Assembly (NCBI GenBank): GCA_973895155.1 | Contig: OZ316899.1 | Location: forward strand, 868,001 to 932,000 | From: Marsupella aquatica | Lineage: Eukaryota > Marchantiophyta | Length of the DNA stretch: 64,000 nucleotides | Reading direction: 5' to 3' | Shown here: positions 1 to 11,092 of the stretch, one piece after another | Layout: each line of letters opens with the position of its first letter | How positions within the stretch are numbered: position 1 is the first letter of the stretch | Translations under genes and position numbers: made by a program | Notes under the pieces: generated by a model | The model's database searches: none | What the model was told of the DNA's origin: nothing | What the model saw: the letters and a program-made list of their open reading frames with translations, nothing else

Positions 1-1250
1 CGCTCCTGTATAGGCAACACCGGTGCAAAAGACTGGCTTCTTGCATATCGGCAAAGTAATTGCAGATGGTACCCTAGTCTGGATACCGCTCCCTCCCCAA
101 TGCTTTGCTTCTCTTCATTTAATGCCTTCTTCAACTGCATTAAGAGATAGCCGTTGTAGTCTCGGCTTGCATCGATATTCTCCACCAAAAATACCTGGAC
201 TTTGCCGATTTCTGCTCTCGACAAGGTACAATGCAATATGACTCTTAGGAAATCAATCAGCTGCCCTATATGCGGGTTGGTACATTGATTCCTGAAAAAC
301 CCATTCTTAGTGGAAGGCCCTGGAAATGACCTGAACTGGTCATCCGACAACGTCTTCCTCTGCTCCACCTTAGTCTTCCTTCCTGTTGGTAAAGCGAAGA
401 CGGCTTCGATAAGCGCAGGTGTTAGTTCGAACACCTTTCCATACAGCAGCGTCGTGTTGGAAGAAGCCTCCCAGCATCCCACGAAGTCCAACAGATCCTC
501 ATCTGGTATGTCTACCATCCTCCAGGCCAACCTGACAAAGCCCTCCAACCCAGTGTCATTCATATATCCTGCATATTTATTATCCTGAACGACACTGAAG
601 ACCTCATCCTCATCTCTTGCAAACTGTAATTGTAAATCGGCAGGTAACCTGTTCGCCCACCTTGTCATGGTTTTATCCTCTACAGCCCGATCTCTAACTG
701 GCCCGGATTCCATCTTGATTGGTCTCTCCGACCTAGTTCGCTTTGTTGGAGTGGCGGATGCCGAACCTCCCTTGCGCTTCATCTCTTTAGCGCCTTAATA
801 CTCCCCAAGAATGGCTTCCTTCGTCCACTTCGTAGTGTGAACCTTCAATTCCCAAAGTGGTTGCCCTACGTTCTTGATTGCCTCCCTAATCCCCATGACC
901 TTATTCTCCCAGATCAGCAATTTGTCAAGCTCCACACTGGTGGGTGTCCACAAGAACTTTTCCAACACCTCCTCCGTATCTACGAATGCCATTTTGTGAA
1001 TTCCCCACAATCGCGCAAGCTCCGCTCATTCTCTGGCTGCGCGCTCCGGCTCAATGTCTTCATACGTAGGTATCAACTGCCTTGCTTCTTCAAGCAAACA
1101 GCCCCAAAACTTCCCTGCCTGATTCACCGTGTTCATTCCACCGAATGCCAAGAACTTGCACAATCTCCCAATCCACCTTAGCACTCGACTGACAGTCGCT
1201 CCTCAATGTCAAAACCGTGTACACGAGAATGTGAAATGGCACAGTATTGG
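1..1250 (-). pseudogene. Y-family coiled-coil protein, N-terminal part, broken
   Basis: This is the N-terminal half of the Y-family protein of unknown function (see 56714-60184). The frame shows the family landmarks: a charged helical N-terminus, a basic PTKRTR stretch, and the shared block with LEGFVRL, FVGCWEASSNTT, FALPTGRKTKVEQ and NGFFRNQC. It is broken by a TGA at 1026-1028, where the sister copy has CGA (Arg, 59918-59920), and by a TAA near 797. From about 790 to the window edge the frame stays open. No catalytic motif is visible. The close match to the 58.9-60.2 kb copy shows that the two separated recently. Function unknown; it may be a nucleic-acid-binding or structural protein of a non-autonomous element, which is inference only. 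Confidence 0.75.
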
Positions 1251-1471
1251 TCACCTTACTCCAAAGCCACCACTTAGGGGTCCTTGTGATCAAGCATGGA
1301 TTAGGTCATAACTCCAATCCGCTGGATCTCAACCATTGGATCCTTTCCTTTATTATCTACACGTAGAAATCGGCATCGATCTTTATTGTTACCTTATACT
1401 CTCTATCTACCCTTATTTAGCCATTTTTTTTAGGCTTAGTTATTACTTTGTGATCCTAGCAAGGCATCACA
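1..1471 (-). mobile_element. Y-type element, 5' part (copy Y1)
   Basis: Positions 1-1471 run colinear with 58892-60372 with high identity by eye; the match is weaker between about 1180 and 1290. On the minus strand both copies begin with TGTGATGCC (ending at 1471 here, at 60372 in the other copy), which marks a shared 5' terminus. The segment holds the promoter/leader (about 1290-1471) and the first half of the Y gene. The TATAAAG seen in the other copy is changed to a TAATAAAG-like sequence near 1381, so the promoter may be weakened. The rest of the element lies outside the window. Confidence 0.8.
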
Positions 1472-1501
1472 AGTCCCTTGAAGAGGAGCTCATGAACTTG
1501 G

Positions 1502-2922
1502 ATGATGAGTTCTTCAAATGCGGAAGAGGAGCTCATGGGAACCGGAAGCGAAGCTGAGTCTGTGGCAAACAGGGACCCGACTGAAGGGGAAGAACGAGAA
1601 AGTGTTACCGCGCAGTCGAGGACCATTCATGTCATGGGCTCAATGAAAGGAAATGGTTATGCTTACCGAGATGGATACTGGGCTCGAGCAAGTCCGGAGA
1701 GAGAGTGCCAGTTGGAAGGAATGGAAGGCAAGGTGCGGGCGCTCATTGATACTGGCTCGGAGATCAACTTGATGGATCCAAAGGTGTTTCAAAAGGGGAA
1801 TTGGCCGGTGGATAATGAGTTTCTTTGGAGTGTGAACTCGGTGAATTCAATGAAGGACTATCTTTGGGGCGGATGTTTGAATGTGATGGTGAAGTTTGGG
1901 AATGTCAAGCAGGCTTGTAACATTTTTGTTCATGAGCACTTGTCATTTCCGGTGATACTGGGCATGCCGTTCATCACTGAATGGAGGATGGAGACAAAGG
2001 TTCTGGACGATACTACCTTCATGGTGAAGGTTCAAGGCAAAGATGATAAGGAGGTGGTTCAGTTTCCGGCGGTTCTACCTGGAAATGAGAGGAACCAAAA
2101 GCAGCTGCGAGATCCGACAGCGGCAGAAGTTGGCATTGCTATGGGGGAGAACCGAGATGCTAAGATGGATCTAAATGCAGAGTTCAAAGGGGAGCCAATT
2201 TTGGACTGAAAGATGGGGAGTCTAGTGTTCAAGGAAGAGTGTTACTTAGGAGAGCTATTGGACATTGGGAAGTATTTGAGTGACTTTGGGAAGCGGCTGA
2301 AACGGGATGGTGAAGAGTTCGAAGACATTTGAGTGAATTCTGATAAGTTCATTCTTAGAGAGGGCTACCTTTGGCGGAACCTAACGGCCCCATGCTAGTA
2401 CCGATGAGAGTTGTTGATTCTAAGGATGAGCAAAAGCGGATTTTGGAGGAAGTCTATGATGTTGAGGTCAAAGGTGGTTTGAAAGGAATAAGGGCGAAGG
2501 TCTGTGAGCAGATCCAAATGGAGTATTGGTGGCCAGATTTGTATTGGGATGTTTAGGAGTATGCTGACAATCGAGGGATCCATCACAACTTGAAGAGGCA
2601 GATTCAAGAGCTTGATCTGATTGACTATCGAGTCGTTGACATACGGGAGAGAGTGAAGGTTTGCAAGGTGCAAACTAGAGATGAAATGGACTCAAGTTCC
2701 GACTTGAGTGAATTTGAAGACGAGGCACTGGTCCAGGCGCATCCGTTGGACTTGAGTTTCAAAAGTGGCCTGACTGGTTCTGATTCACATGAGTTGGACT
2801 TTGAGTTTTTGGAAAGTGGAGTGCCTAAGGCCGAGTCTGAAGGCTTTGGGTTTGAGTTTCTTGAGGAGGAAGTGGTCCAGGCGCATGGCTCAATTTTGGA
2901 CTCAGACTTAGAGGATATCTGA
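1502..2922 (+). pseudogene. Gypsy-like remnant: retropepsin plus integrase zinc-finger region, no reverse transcriptase
   Basis: The first open segment (1502-2209, 235 codons from ATG) contains a retropepsin core: ALIDTGSEINLM, with the catalytic Asp-Thr-Gly near residue 85, and later VILGMPFI, the usual flap-distal ILG motif. After a TGA the sequence continues through several stops into an integrase N-terminal-like region (about 2340-2620). That region has a hydrophobic REGYLWR stretch, EEVYDVEVKGG and YWWPDLYWDV, matching the His-His-Cys-Cys domain layout, but the conserved His and Cys positions are largely replaced. An acidic Asp/Glu/Ser-rich tail ends at 2922. No reverse transcriptase or RNase H lies between protease and integrase. 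I read this as a deletion derivative of a Ty3/gypsy element that would need proteins supplied in trans. Confidence 0.7.
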
Positions 2923-2967
2923 TGGATTGAAGCAGACCGGAGGCTGCTCAGGTTTACTGGGGGAGGA

Positions 2968-3711
2968 TGTCGTGCCGAAAGATTTTGGCTCAGGAATGGC
3001 TTTTATAGGGGAGGATGGGCGAGGCCTCCCAGTTGGGTTGCGTGCATGCTGACTTGGAGGGGTTGCTCGGTTGGATGGATTGAGGTTTGGTGATTGGGTG
3101 ACTCGTCGTCACCAGGTTTGGTGTTTGGGTGAGTCACCAGGCTTGGAGTTTGGATGAGCCTCGCTGATGGCAGCTGGTTCAGGCTAGATGGTTGGGTTTC
3201 CAATGCTACTTAAGACTTGAGCCTTGGCTCATTGAGGTTGGCAGTTGTCTATTGAGATCTGTTGAGTTGCGTTCTGTGAGTTTCGCTCTGTTCTGCAGAA
3301 CTTGACTGTTGTGCGGGGGATTTTAGAGTTCTTGGCAAGTGTTGGATCCAGGTGTGGAGTTTTTGATCCAGACGGGGATTTCTCAAGTTTGGAGTCCGGT
3401 CGATCCAAGCGGGGATTTCTCGAGTTTGGAGCCTTGTTGGTCCAGGCCCGAGTTCCGTGTGAGCTGTTTTAGACTAGTGGAGTAGCTAGTCGAGTTTTGG
3501 TTTTGTGAGCTAAGGAGGATAGTTTTTCCGTCAGATTTTGAGTAGTTAGTCACTCGAGGAGTTGTACTCGACAAGTTAGAGGTAGCGGCCCATCGTAGGG
3601 TCAGCTACCAGACTCTTGCGGGCAAGCTTACTCAAGGGCACCTATTGTAACCTTTGTGAGAAAAGTAAAAAATATAAAGGAGTGAGAGTTCGCTCCGAAA
3701 AGTGCTTGTTG
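2968..3711 (+). repeat. Probable 3' LTR of the reduced gypsy-like element
   Basis: A purine tract (CTGGGGGAGGA, about 2956-2967) is followed by TGTCGTGCCGAAAG, the arrangement of a polypurine tract and the TG start of a 3' LTR. The stretch has no convincing gene. It ends near 3711, where minus-strand reverse transcriptase homology of another element begins. The right edge is uncertain because no second LTR copy is in the window. Confidence 0.55.
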
Positions 3712-4779
3712 CCAGTCCCAATTGCAGCCAGAAATGCACAGTTTGCCCAAGGAGCCCCTAACTTTAAGTCCTCGCGACAACGTCAAAGGTTTTGCAGTTG
3801 AACTGAATCCTTTCACATACCTTTGATAGAAGTTTGCAAGCCCCAAAAATGCTCGGACTCTACTCACATCTGTAGGCTGAGGGATGCCAGCAATTGCCTC
3901 CACCTTTGTTTGTTGCACACCCAATCCACCTGGATAAATAGTATGCCCTAAATATGCAATCTGGTCATGGAAGAACTTACATTTGCCAGGATGCAGCTTC
4001 AATCCATGCTCTCTCAACCGCTCAAACACCTGCTGCAAATGTACAACATGCTCCTCCACAGTGTCACTGTACACAATAATGTCATCGATATAACATTTGG
4101 CAAAATCCAGGTCTACCAAAATCCAATCCATGACCCTCTGAAACTCAGCTGGCGCATTCTTCAATCCAAACGGTAAGAATAGCCACTGATACAACACATC
4201 CTTCCCATGAGCATCAATCCCCTAGAATGTTGTCTTCTGTCTGTCACCAATTCTAATAGGCAGTTGGTGATATCCAGCCCTGAGATCCAATGCGCTAAAC
4301 ACTCTCACATGCCCAATGGCATCAAATATCTCCTCTGGTGTGGGCATGGCATACCTGTCAGACTTAGTCTGCTGATTAATTGGATGATAGTCTCCACACA
4401 TCCTCATGTCAGTCCAATTGCCATGCATATCCTTCTTTGCTGGCATCACAGTGGCAGAAGCATACTCACCAAATGACTTCTCCACAAATCCTGTTGCCAA
4501 CAAATCTTGGCACCTTGCCTGAATCAGTGCCCTCTCCATATCGGAATACTGATATGGTCTCCGAAAGATGGGCGCATCAACTGCCAAATCTATCCGGATG
4601 CCTGGTCCCTTTAACATGCCCAAATCCTGCATGCTGAAAGCAAAACAACTTCCATAACTCCATAGAAACTGTTGTACACGGCGTCTCTCACCTCCAGTGA
4701 TCTTGGGGCCAATAGTTGGCTCCCAATTGTTAATGGTAACCTCAGCAAAAGGTGCAGAGAACGCCAACCGTGGTTGCTA
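3712..4779 (-). pseudogene. Ty3/gypsy reverse transcriptase domain (truncated)
   Basis: This RNA-dependent DNA polymerase domain copied the element RNA into DNA. Visible blocks in order: a fingers block ending PIFRRPYQYSDMERA; MCGDYHPINQQT; FSALDLRAGYHQLPI with a catalytic Asp; FLPFGLKNAPAEFQR; and CYIDDIIVYS, with the YIDD catalytic pair intact at 4081-4092. The thumb-side LHPGKCKFF and VRAFLGLANFYQRYV follow. A TAG at 4222-4224 interrupts the frame where family members have Trp, and another stop lies near 4777. Homology stops near 3712 at the start of the tether to RNase H. The frame continues from the methyltransferase region upstream, consistent with one polyprotein. Confidence 0.85.
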
Positions 4780-4999
4780 TGTTGCAACCTCAAGAGCAGC
4801 AATACCATGCTGCTGCAAAAAAGAAAGCCCACTGGCCTCTCCACCCCATGAAGTCCAAGGATGACGATCTGTGGCACTATCGCCTCCTGCTATGATCTAT
4901 AAGGACCCAATAGAGGAAGAGCATCCATGTTGAGGTGTCACAGATTGTAATCGGCGCTGCTCTGCCAAGGCTAAGCTCACAATCCAAGTCAAACAATTA

Positions 5000-5960
5000 A
5001 GATCCATAGCCTAACCCAGAATGTGATGGCGTGTTGCTTCAGTCACTGAGGGTACTGCTGTGGGGCGAGTCTGAAATCCCATAGCACGCTCATGCTCATC
5101 GGCAGTAGGTTCCGTCAACTCTCTGTGCTGGGAATCCCAAATTAACCCCGGTCCACCATTACGGTAAGCATATGATGAGGGGAAACTCACCAAAGTGGGA
5201 AGTGCTGCATGGGGCTGACCAACCCGGTTCACCATTGCCAATGGGGAGCGATCATCGTGACGCACCAACTGTGCATGCCATCCAGCATCCAAAATGCGGT
5301 CCACAGTGAGCCCAATAGGCCGTATAATGTGCTGATATGCCCTCCGCAAAACCTCAGGCGGCATCAAGTTGGTCCACCATAATCGTGGACGATGTGCTGT
5401 TGATCCGACACTAGGAGCATCTAAAAAACAGCAGGTCCTAACCAGGACCTCACTTGGTGCATACTAGCCACCATCTGTGACCGAGTATCACCCAACAAGG
5501 GAACATTCTCCAGAATGTAGGCAGGAGAGACATGCTGCTGCTCCTGCAAAAACCTCATGACATGCAGCATCTCCCAAAACATGTGAGAACGATGGTCTTT
5601 GAGACCAGATCATGTCCTAGCAGAGGAATGGCCCTGGCATGGCCAACCAGCAATGACAAGGTGAATCTCACCAATGCGTACTAAATCCGGCGCCCCCAAA
5701 AGTGAGATGTCTGTTGGCAAAGCGTGCAGATAACCTCTGATAGCTGATAGAGGCAACAAATCAGGGAACTGCTAATGCAATTGAGCAACATGATGCAATG
5801 AGACACGTCGGGCTGTGTCATCGCGCTCCACATAGAAATACTGCTACACTCTAATGCTAGCATGTAAGACAACAGCTAAACCAGTGCTCATGCCACCAAA
5901 CAATTCCAACAAGCGAATACCCTCAGTAGGGTAGGTCCACAAAATGGGAGTGGTATCCAA
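5000..5960 (-). pseudogene. Cytosine-5 DNA methyltransferase domain of the gypsy element (DNMT3/DRM-like)
   Basis: A C5 methyltransferase transfers a methyl group from S-adenosylmethionine to cytosine in DNA. The diagnostic motifs are in normal order on the minus strand: motif I LLELFGGMSTGL (SAM binding, about 5876-5912); motif IV GWPCQGHS with the catalytic Pro-Cys (PCQ at 5634-5642); motif VI ENV (5503-5511); motif VIII region AHRPRLWW preceded by LDAP (about 5376-5420); and motif X ERAMGF (5074-5091). The LDAPxxxxxAHRxRxxW stretch resembles DNMT3/DRM de novo enzymes more than DNMT1. It is broken by TAG at 5844-5846, TAG at 5772-5774, TGA at 5610-5612, one missing base near 5520 and TAG at 5011-5013. 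It is in the same frame as the protease upstream and the reverse transcriptase downstream apart from these lesions. Family-level identification is firm; the subfamily is a judgement by eye. Confidence 0.85.
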
Positions 5961-6761
5961 AGGGGACACAATGATCAACCTAGGAATGCCATCCACCACA
6001 GATGGCTCCGCTAAAGGGGCAAATGGTTGATGCCATGTTGCCTGTGTATATGAATCAGCATGCCATTGTAGCTCAGGAGTGGAACCCCATACCTGTGGGA
6101 CAACGGGAATGCTGCAATTACCTGAGGAGTCGTGCAACTGCTCTACTACGGGGATGTCTGCAGCATGGGCATTACCCTCCAAGAGATCACCTGGCCAGGT
6201 GATAGCTCCAGCACAAGCTGACAAACTAATCACCTTCTCTGGTGATGGCTCAGTCTGACGCAGGAAGTAGTGGACTGGTAGCTCACACTTCCTACCATCT
6301 CCAGACTGCCATCCTGGTCGATAGTGAACAGTCTCTTGCCAGTAATCCAACACAAAGCCCATGGGGTAGAGTACGGCTCCCCCTACCAAAACATCATAAG
6401 ACTCTGCAAGTGTGACAACGGCTCGCACCTTCAAGGTAGAGTCATCTCCAGTGCGGTGGGGATTTAACCTCATAGTGAGGTTGTCTCGCATCATGTGCTG
6501 TGCCTTCTCTTGGACACCAAGAGATGTATGAATCTGAAATGGGCAAGGCTCCACCTTAGCCTTCTTTAAGCCCAAGCCCTAGACAGCTGCTTTCCCCAGC
6601 ATGAGAGGTTGTGCACCTGAATCCAACAATACACGGGGTGGCACATACACTGTGCCACTAGGGCCAACCAATGTAAAAACACCAGCATGATTGTCCACCA
6701 CAACCACACCGGGAGTCACAGCACTTCGATCAATGGCTGGTTTGGCAGGGAGCTCACTCAA
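5961..6761 (-). pseudogene. Retropepsin and linker of the methyltransferase-bearing gypsy element
   Basis: The aspartic protease matures the polyprotein. The active-site loop reads RVLLDSGAQPLMLG (DSG at 6615-6623), followed after a TAG (6576-6578) by a second half with YDVLVGGAVLYPMGFVLDYW, a typical retropepsin C-terminal ILG-like segment. After the protease come about 120 residues without recognisable domain (Pro/Ser/His-rich) that lead into methyltransferase motif I. A TGA at 6759-6761 separates this part from the Ser/Gly/Ala-rich linker upstream (6762-7370) in the same frame. The protease lies directly N-terminal to the methyltransferase, as expected if the latter is released from the polyprotein by cleavage. 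Confidence 0.7.
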
Positions 6762-8737
6762 TCAAGCAGCAGAAGCCTGCCAAGAAGTCTCAACGTCTCT
6801 CAACAAAGAATGGCTCGACCTTGTGTCATCTGGGCCAACCGATGGACCAGCTGTGTCATAGCTAGATGGCAAAACTGCTCCAATATCATACAATGCAGCT
6901 ACCTGGCGGAACATATCTGCAACAGGAACTCCAAGGGAAGATAATTGAGCACAAGAAAACAATGGAACCTGACACAAGGCTCTAGCGGCCCCCAACATTG
7001 GGCTAATTACCATGTCAGAATCAATGTTGGGTGGCCCCATGTGATCACAAGAGTGGACAGAAGGCACACTGCTATCAGCAATGGGTGCCATAGTAGAAGT
7101 TTGTGCAGTATCCATCAATGTAAAACTCTGTGGTAATCTCTGTTGTCGGCTGGCCTCCCCTTGTTGTGGATCCAGCTCCATGGCAGCACCTCGTGGCTCA
7201 GCAACCATAGCCACTATTCTGATGACATCTGCACCACTGTCTAATTGTGCAACACCGCACATGTAATCCAAGTCACTGAATCCAGGAGCAATCTGGGAAC
7301 TATCCATGGTGTTGGAACTAGAGGCCTCTCCTTTGCTAGGGGCCCGCAACGCCAAATTGGCTGCTGCCAACTATTTCTCCAACTCCTGGATCTGGGTGGC
7401 TGCTGCAAGATCAGTGCTCTATGCACCGGCTCCGGGGACTACCCTGTCACCTCCACGACCAGGGCGGGGGCCTCCACGACCTTTAGGAGCAACTCCCCTG
7501 CGGGCAGCACCAAAACGCATCTCTGGATGCAGCTCAAAACACCTGTCAATAGTATGCCCATCTCGGTGACAATGGTCACAACGCCTAAGATCAGGCTGTC
7601 TAGGGGCAGCTCCACCCAGCTCTGCACGTGGTGGACCCTTCCTATCAGGGCAATCACGTTGGTTATGAGGTCCCTTTCAGCTCTAGCACTCCACCTGAGT
7701 GGCATAAGAGGGCTGAAAGGGACGTTGGGGTGCTGTTGCTCTCCTGCCACCAGCAACAGCACCACTAGGAGCATTGGATAGTGCCCTCCCTGGCACATTC
7801 CCCAATCGATGTGGCTGCTGCCCACCAGATGGACTAGCAGCACTGCCTCCAGGGGACTCCTTGCCAAATCCAGGGTGATAACCTTCTTCTCTGACCGGTT
7901 CATGTCAATGGTATCAGAAAGCAGGAAAACTTTCTCCAGTGTCAGTTTCTCATCAGTGGCCAACGCCAAAAACCAAACCCGGTTCCTCAAATCCTTATCC
8001 AGGGCCTGGTACCAAATTTGGATAGCCTGAGCATCAGTAATGCCCTCCGTGGTATTGATCAACCGCCTCATGCGCGTGTATGCCTTGCGCAAACTCTCAC
8101 CCTCCATCCGGCTGAATGTCTGGAGACTCAACAACTTGTCCACGCAGACACCCTGGTAATTCTTCTTCAACACCTTGAAGAACTCCACCATCGGGTTGAA
8201 CCTGGGGATTGACAACAATGTGCTAGCACCCTCTTCCTCCTTTGAGGACACGTCTTCACCTGTGAGTGAGACGTAATCTGGAGACCACTTGCGTCTCCAA
8301 GACTCAATGTGCTCAGCATACATCGTCTAGAACTCCTCATAGTCATGCATGGGTGGCCCCTCCAAGTGCTGGAACAATGCCCGCCATGCCATGAAAGGGG
8401 AGAATGTCGTGCTGTGTAACTTTTGTTGATCACACCACCGCTCAAACTCCATAATGAAATGTGGCAACTCCATGGTGCCAACATCTCCCGAAAACCTCTG
8501 AATCCGACTATCCGTGGAATGCTCCATGTCCCAATTATAGGGACTAATGCGTGAATACAGTGACAACTGGGACAGTAATCGAGTCGCCTCCTCCACGGCA
8601 GGGTCAGTGCTAGTGCTACGCCTAGGTGACACAATGCCTTCTTCTACCTCCAATGGTCGAAATCGGGCACCACTGCGAGTCACTCCTATCTCCAGTTTGG
8701 CTATGCAGCAAACTGTGGCACTCCTGCTGCACAACAA
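6762..8737 (-). pseudogene. Gag of the methyltransferase-bearing gypsy element
   Basis: Gag forms the particle that packages element RNA. The frame from 8737 carries a retrotransposon-gag domain (landmarks IQRFSGDVGTMELPHFI, EFERWCDQQ, FFKVLKKNYQG, LLSLQTFSRMEGESLRKAY, WYQALDKDLRNRVW). One TAG lies near 8324-8326. Near 7870 the reading shifts frame. Beyond that point a basic, Gly/Arg/Pro-rich tail contains one CCHC zinc knuckle, CDHCHRDGHTIDRC (7539-7580), which binds nucleic acid. A Ser/Ala-rich linker then runs to the protease. The first in-frame start is not certain. Confidence 0.75.
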
Positions 8738-10870
8738 TCACTTGGCAGCAACTACCGCCAACGACTACAACAAGATCACCTTAAAAATGGCCAAAAAATG
8801 AAATGTGTCAAAATCGTGTTCAAACAACTGATTCTGAGCCAACGAGCCGCATCCAGCCCTGTAATCAATGAGAAAAATGGGCGTTGAACGGCCAAGCTAT
8901 GGTCTCTCAACCACAGGGGGGTCAAAATGGATCCAAGAAGTCCCCAAAAATCAGCTCTCGGATTTTCTGCTGGAAAAATCACAAAGGAAGCTTCCTGGAA
9001 GCTTTCTACCCCACACTTGCCCAGAAATTGTTGGAAATACGTTCAAAATGGGAAAAATACGGCCAAAAGATGGAACATAGACCCCTTTTCAAATTTAAAC
9101 ACACGAATAAAATAATGATGGGAACTAAAAGGCTGAAACCCACATGGGTCCTTCTTTATGGACACCTCCATACGTGGGATCCCCTATTGTGTTTTTTTAT
9201 GTTTGGTTGTAATCCAAAAGAGAGACACAAAGGAAGAGAAAAAGAGAAAAAAACAAAAAAAACAAAACAAGAGGTACACAAATGATTCTCCCCCCTTCAC
9301 AGTCTCGTACTTTGGCCCTAGTGGACAGCCCTTGTCATAGGTGACTCTTGACCTTCCTCTGAACCTTGTACCTTCCTTGGGCAGGGCACCTGCCAAGCAG
9401 GAGTACTATGTCCACCTTTGACTCTCCTTTTAATATTGAAAAGATTCTCTACCCAATCCCTCTTTCTTTCGCTTCAAAGTAAAAACAAGGGAAGCGAGGG
9501 TCAGAAGGGACTAAAAAGGTATAAAAGACACTAAGGGTAATAAATGTGGCAAAAGATTTTTAAAAATGGGCTAAAGGTAACATAAGGTGTTGTGGTTGTT
9601 TTTGGATTTAACAACCACGAGAGGTGGGTGGTCAGGTCTTGAGCCCCTCACACAAAAATCCAATTTCTCTTGGATCCCCCCAAAGTGGTTTTCTTCCCAA
9701 AATAAGTATGCCACCAACTAACCAGGCTTTTGGCCTTGGGATGCCCTTGTCTCCTAGGCTAGGGTAGGGTCCAAACCTACCCTTGCCTCCAAACTAGACA
9801 CAAAATGTATGAACAATGTAACTCCATAAAATAGTCAATTACACCACAATTTGAGTTGACATCCTGTCACAAATTCCGTCACCAAATCCCGTCAGAAAAC
9901 CGTCAACGACGAACCAGAATTCCAACAAACATTAACAGCGCATAACGTCCACCTCTTAAGCTATTTTTCACTCAAACTTCACCAATGCAACCGCATTGGC
10001 ATGCTCCATCCAAAATTGCAATAAAATTTCTAGTGGTCATCCATCCAACAGAGTTTCTACCCAAATTTGGGCATAGCTTCCGCACGACCTTTGCTCATCA
10101 CAAAAAATCTGCAGCAAGCCTTCCTCTCTAACCAGCAATGAACAGAGGTTTTTGCACAACCATTCAATCGGCGCATACAATGAGTATAGCTTCTCCGCAT
10201 CAACGATTTGCGATGAAAGTGCAACCAGATTTCAAGAAATTCAGAGTTGAAATCAGAATACTCTCACTGATTTTTGACAGCGCTTCCGCGTCCAGATACG
10301 TGTTGCCAACCAGCAGCATCAACCAGCGATCAGCAAATGCCCACCAACGATCGACACCAACAAACAAACGGATGAATCACCGAGCTCCACCAAGCACCTT
10401 TACTGGTCCGCATAGTTCAGAAAAACTGAGAGCATCCGCTCTCCTCCCCTCATTCTTCCAAGTAATCTCTTGCGAAACGGGACCCCGCTGCAAGGTATCA
10501 CTAAGTCGACCCAAACTCACCCGCTAGCCATGCGGGACTCCAAGTCTATACACATAGCAGAACTCTGCCAATGTTGCTCTACATGCCAACCGGCATATAC
10601 TCTCTCTCTCTCACCATAGCCACACTCACATGAGCTCTACTAGTGCCGAGAGGCTCAACTTGGAAGAATGAGGAGCTAATCCCTCATTCTCCAAGGTATA
10701 CCCCCATGGCACAAGGCATGGTAACCTGGGTGAAGAGGTCACCCCTACCAGGTGACCTGCTATGCCGGGTCACCCTCCCAAACTCACAACACATGTGCAA
10801 CCAACAAAGTTGCAACTCAAATGCAACATGGGGTGACACGGACCCTTTGGGTCCGTATAACAAATTCTTG
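8738..10870. other. Non-coding stretch, probable leader/5' LTR of the methyltransferase gypsy element
   Basis: No convincing protein homology on either strand. Position suggests the 5' leader and LTR of the minus-strand element to the left, but no second LTR copy, primer-binding site or TG/CA ends could be fixed. Low-complexity patches include an A-rich stretch (about 9220-9280) and a short CT repeat (about 10602-10612). The open frames here lack recognisable domains and are probably chance. Confidence 0.4.
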
Positions 10871-10986
10871 AAGGCGGCTGCTGACACGCTCTGAACCGGA
10901 CCCGCGGGTGGCCAGTACACTATGAGCGTGAAAAGCTCGGCCTATAGGAAGGGAGGAGGGGCCAGTCGAACAATGAGCTCTTAGAG

Positions 10987-10994
10987 TATAAAAG
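10987..10994 (+). promoter_or_regulatory. TATA box of X2
   Basis: TATAAAAG, about 100 bp upstream of the start codon at 11093. The same octamer stands at the same place in the X copy (37637-37644, minus strand), so it is probably a conserved RNA polymerase II core promoter. Confidence 0.6.
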
Positions 10995-11092
10995 GAGGGC
11001 CATTCTCTCGCATTACACCCACACTCCATTCCATGCGCCAGCTTCAATCTCAGCCACTTTGTCCCTCCTTAATTGCCCACCGTCACTCCTGG

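Larger units (their letters stand above)
3712..8737 (-). mobile_element. Decayed Ty3/gypsy element encoding a DNA cytosine methyltransferase
   Basis: The minus strand reads, 5' to 3': retroviral-type gag (8737-7870), CCHC zinc knuckle (7580-7539), retropepsin (DSG at 6615-6623), cytosine-5 DNA methyltransferase (about 5960-5000) and gypsy reverse transcriptase (about 4780-3712, YIDD at 4081-4092). The 3' part (RNase H, integrase, 3' LTR) is missing, cut near 3711 by the neighbouring plus-strand element. Long stretches share one frame, so the original was probably a single gag-pol polyprotein with the methyltransferase between protease and reverse transcriptase. Stops and frameshifts through all domains show that this copy is dead. 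Confidence 0.8.

Noticed and set aside
5421-5430. A run of six A near the methyltransferase motif VIII, first suspected of a frameshift
   Set aside because: Re-reading codon by codon shows ENV and the LDAP...HRPR stretch are in one frame; the real one-base loss is near 5520.
10138-10527. 129-codon plus-strand ORF between the methyltransferase gypsy and X2
   Set aside because: Ser/Arg-rich without domain or conserved neighbour copy; probably chance in a leader/LTR region.
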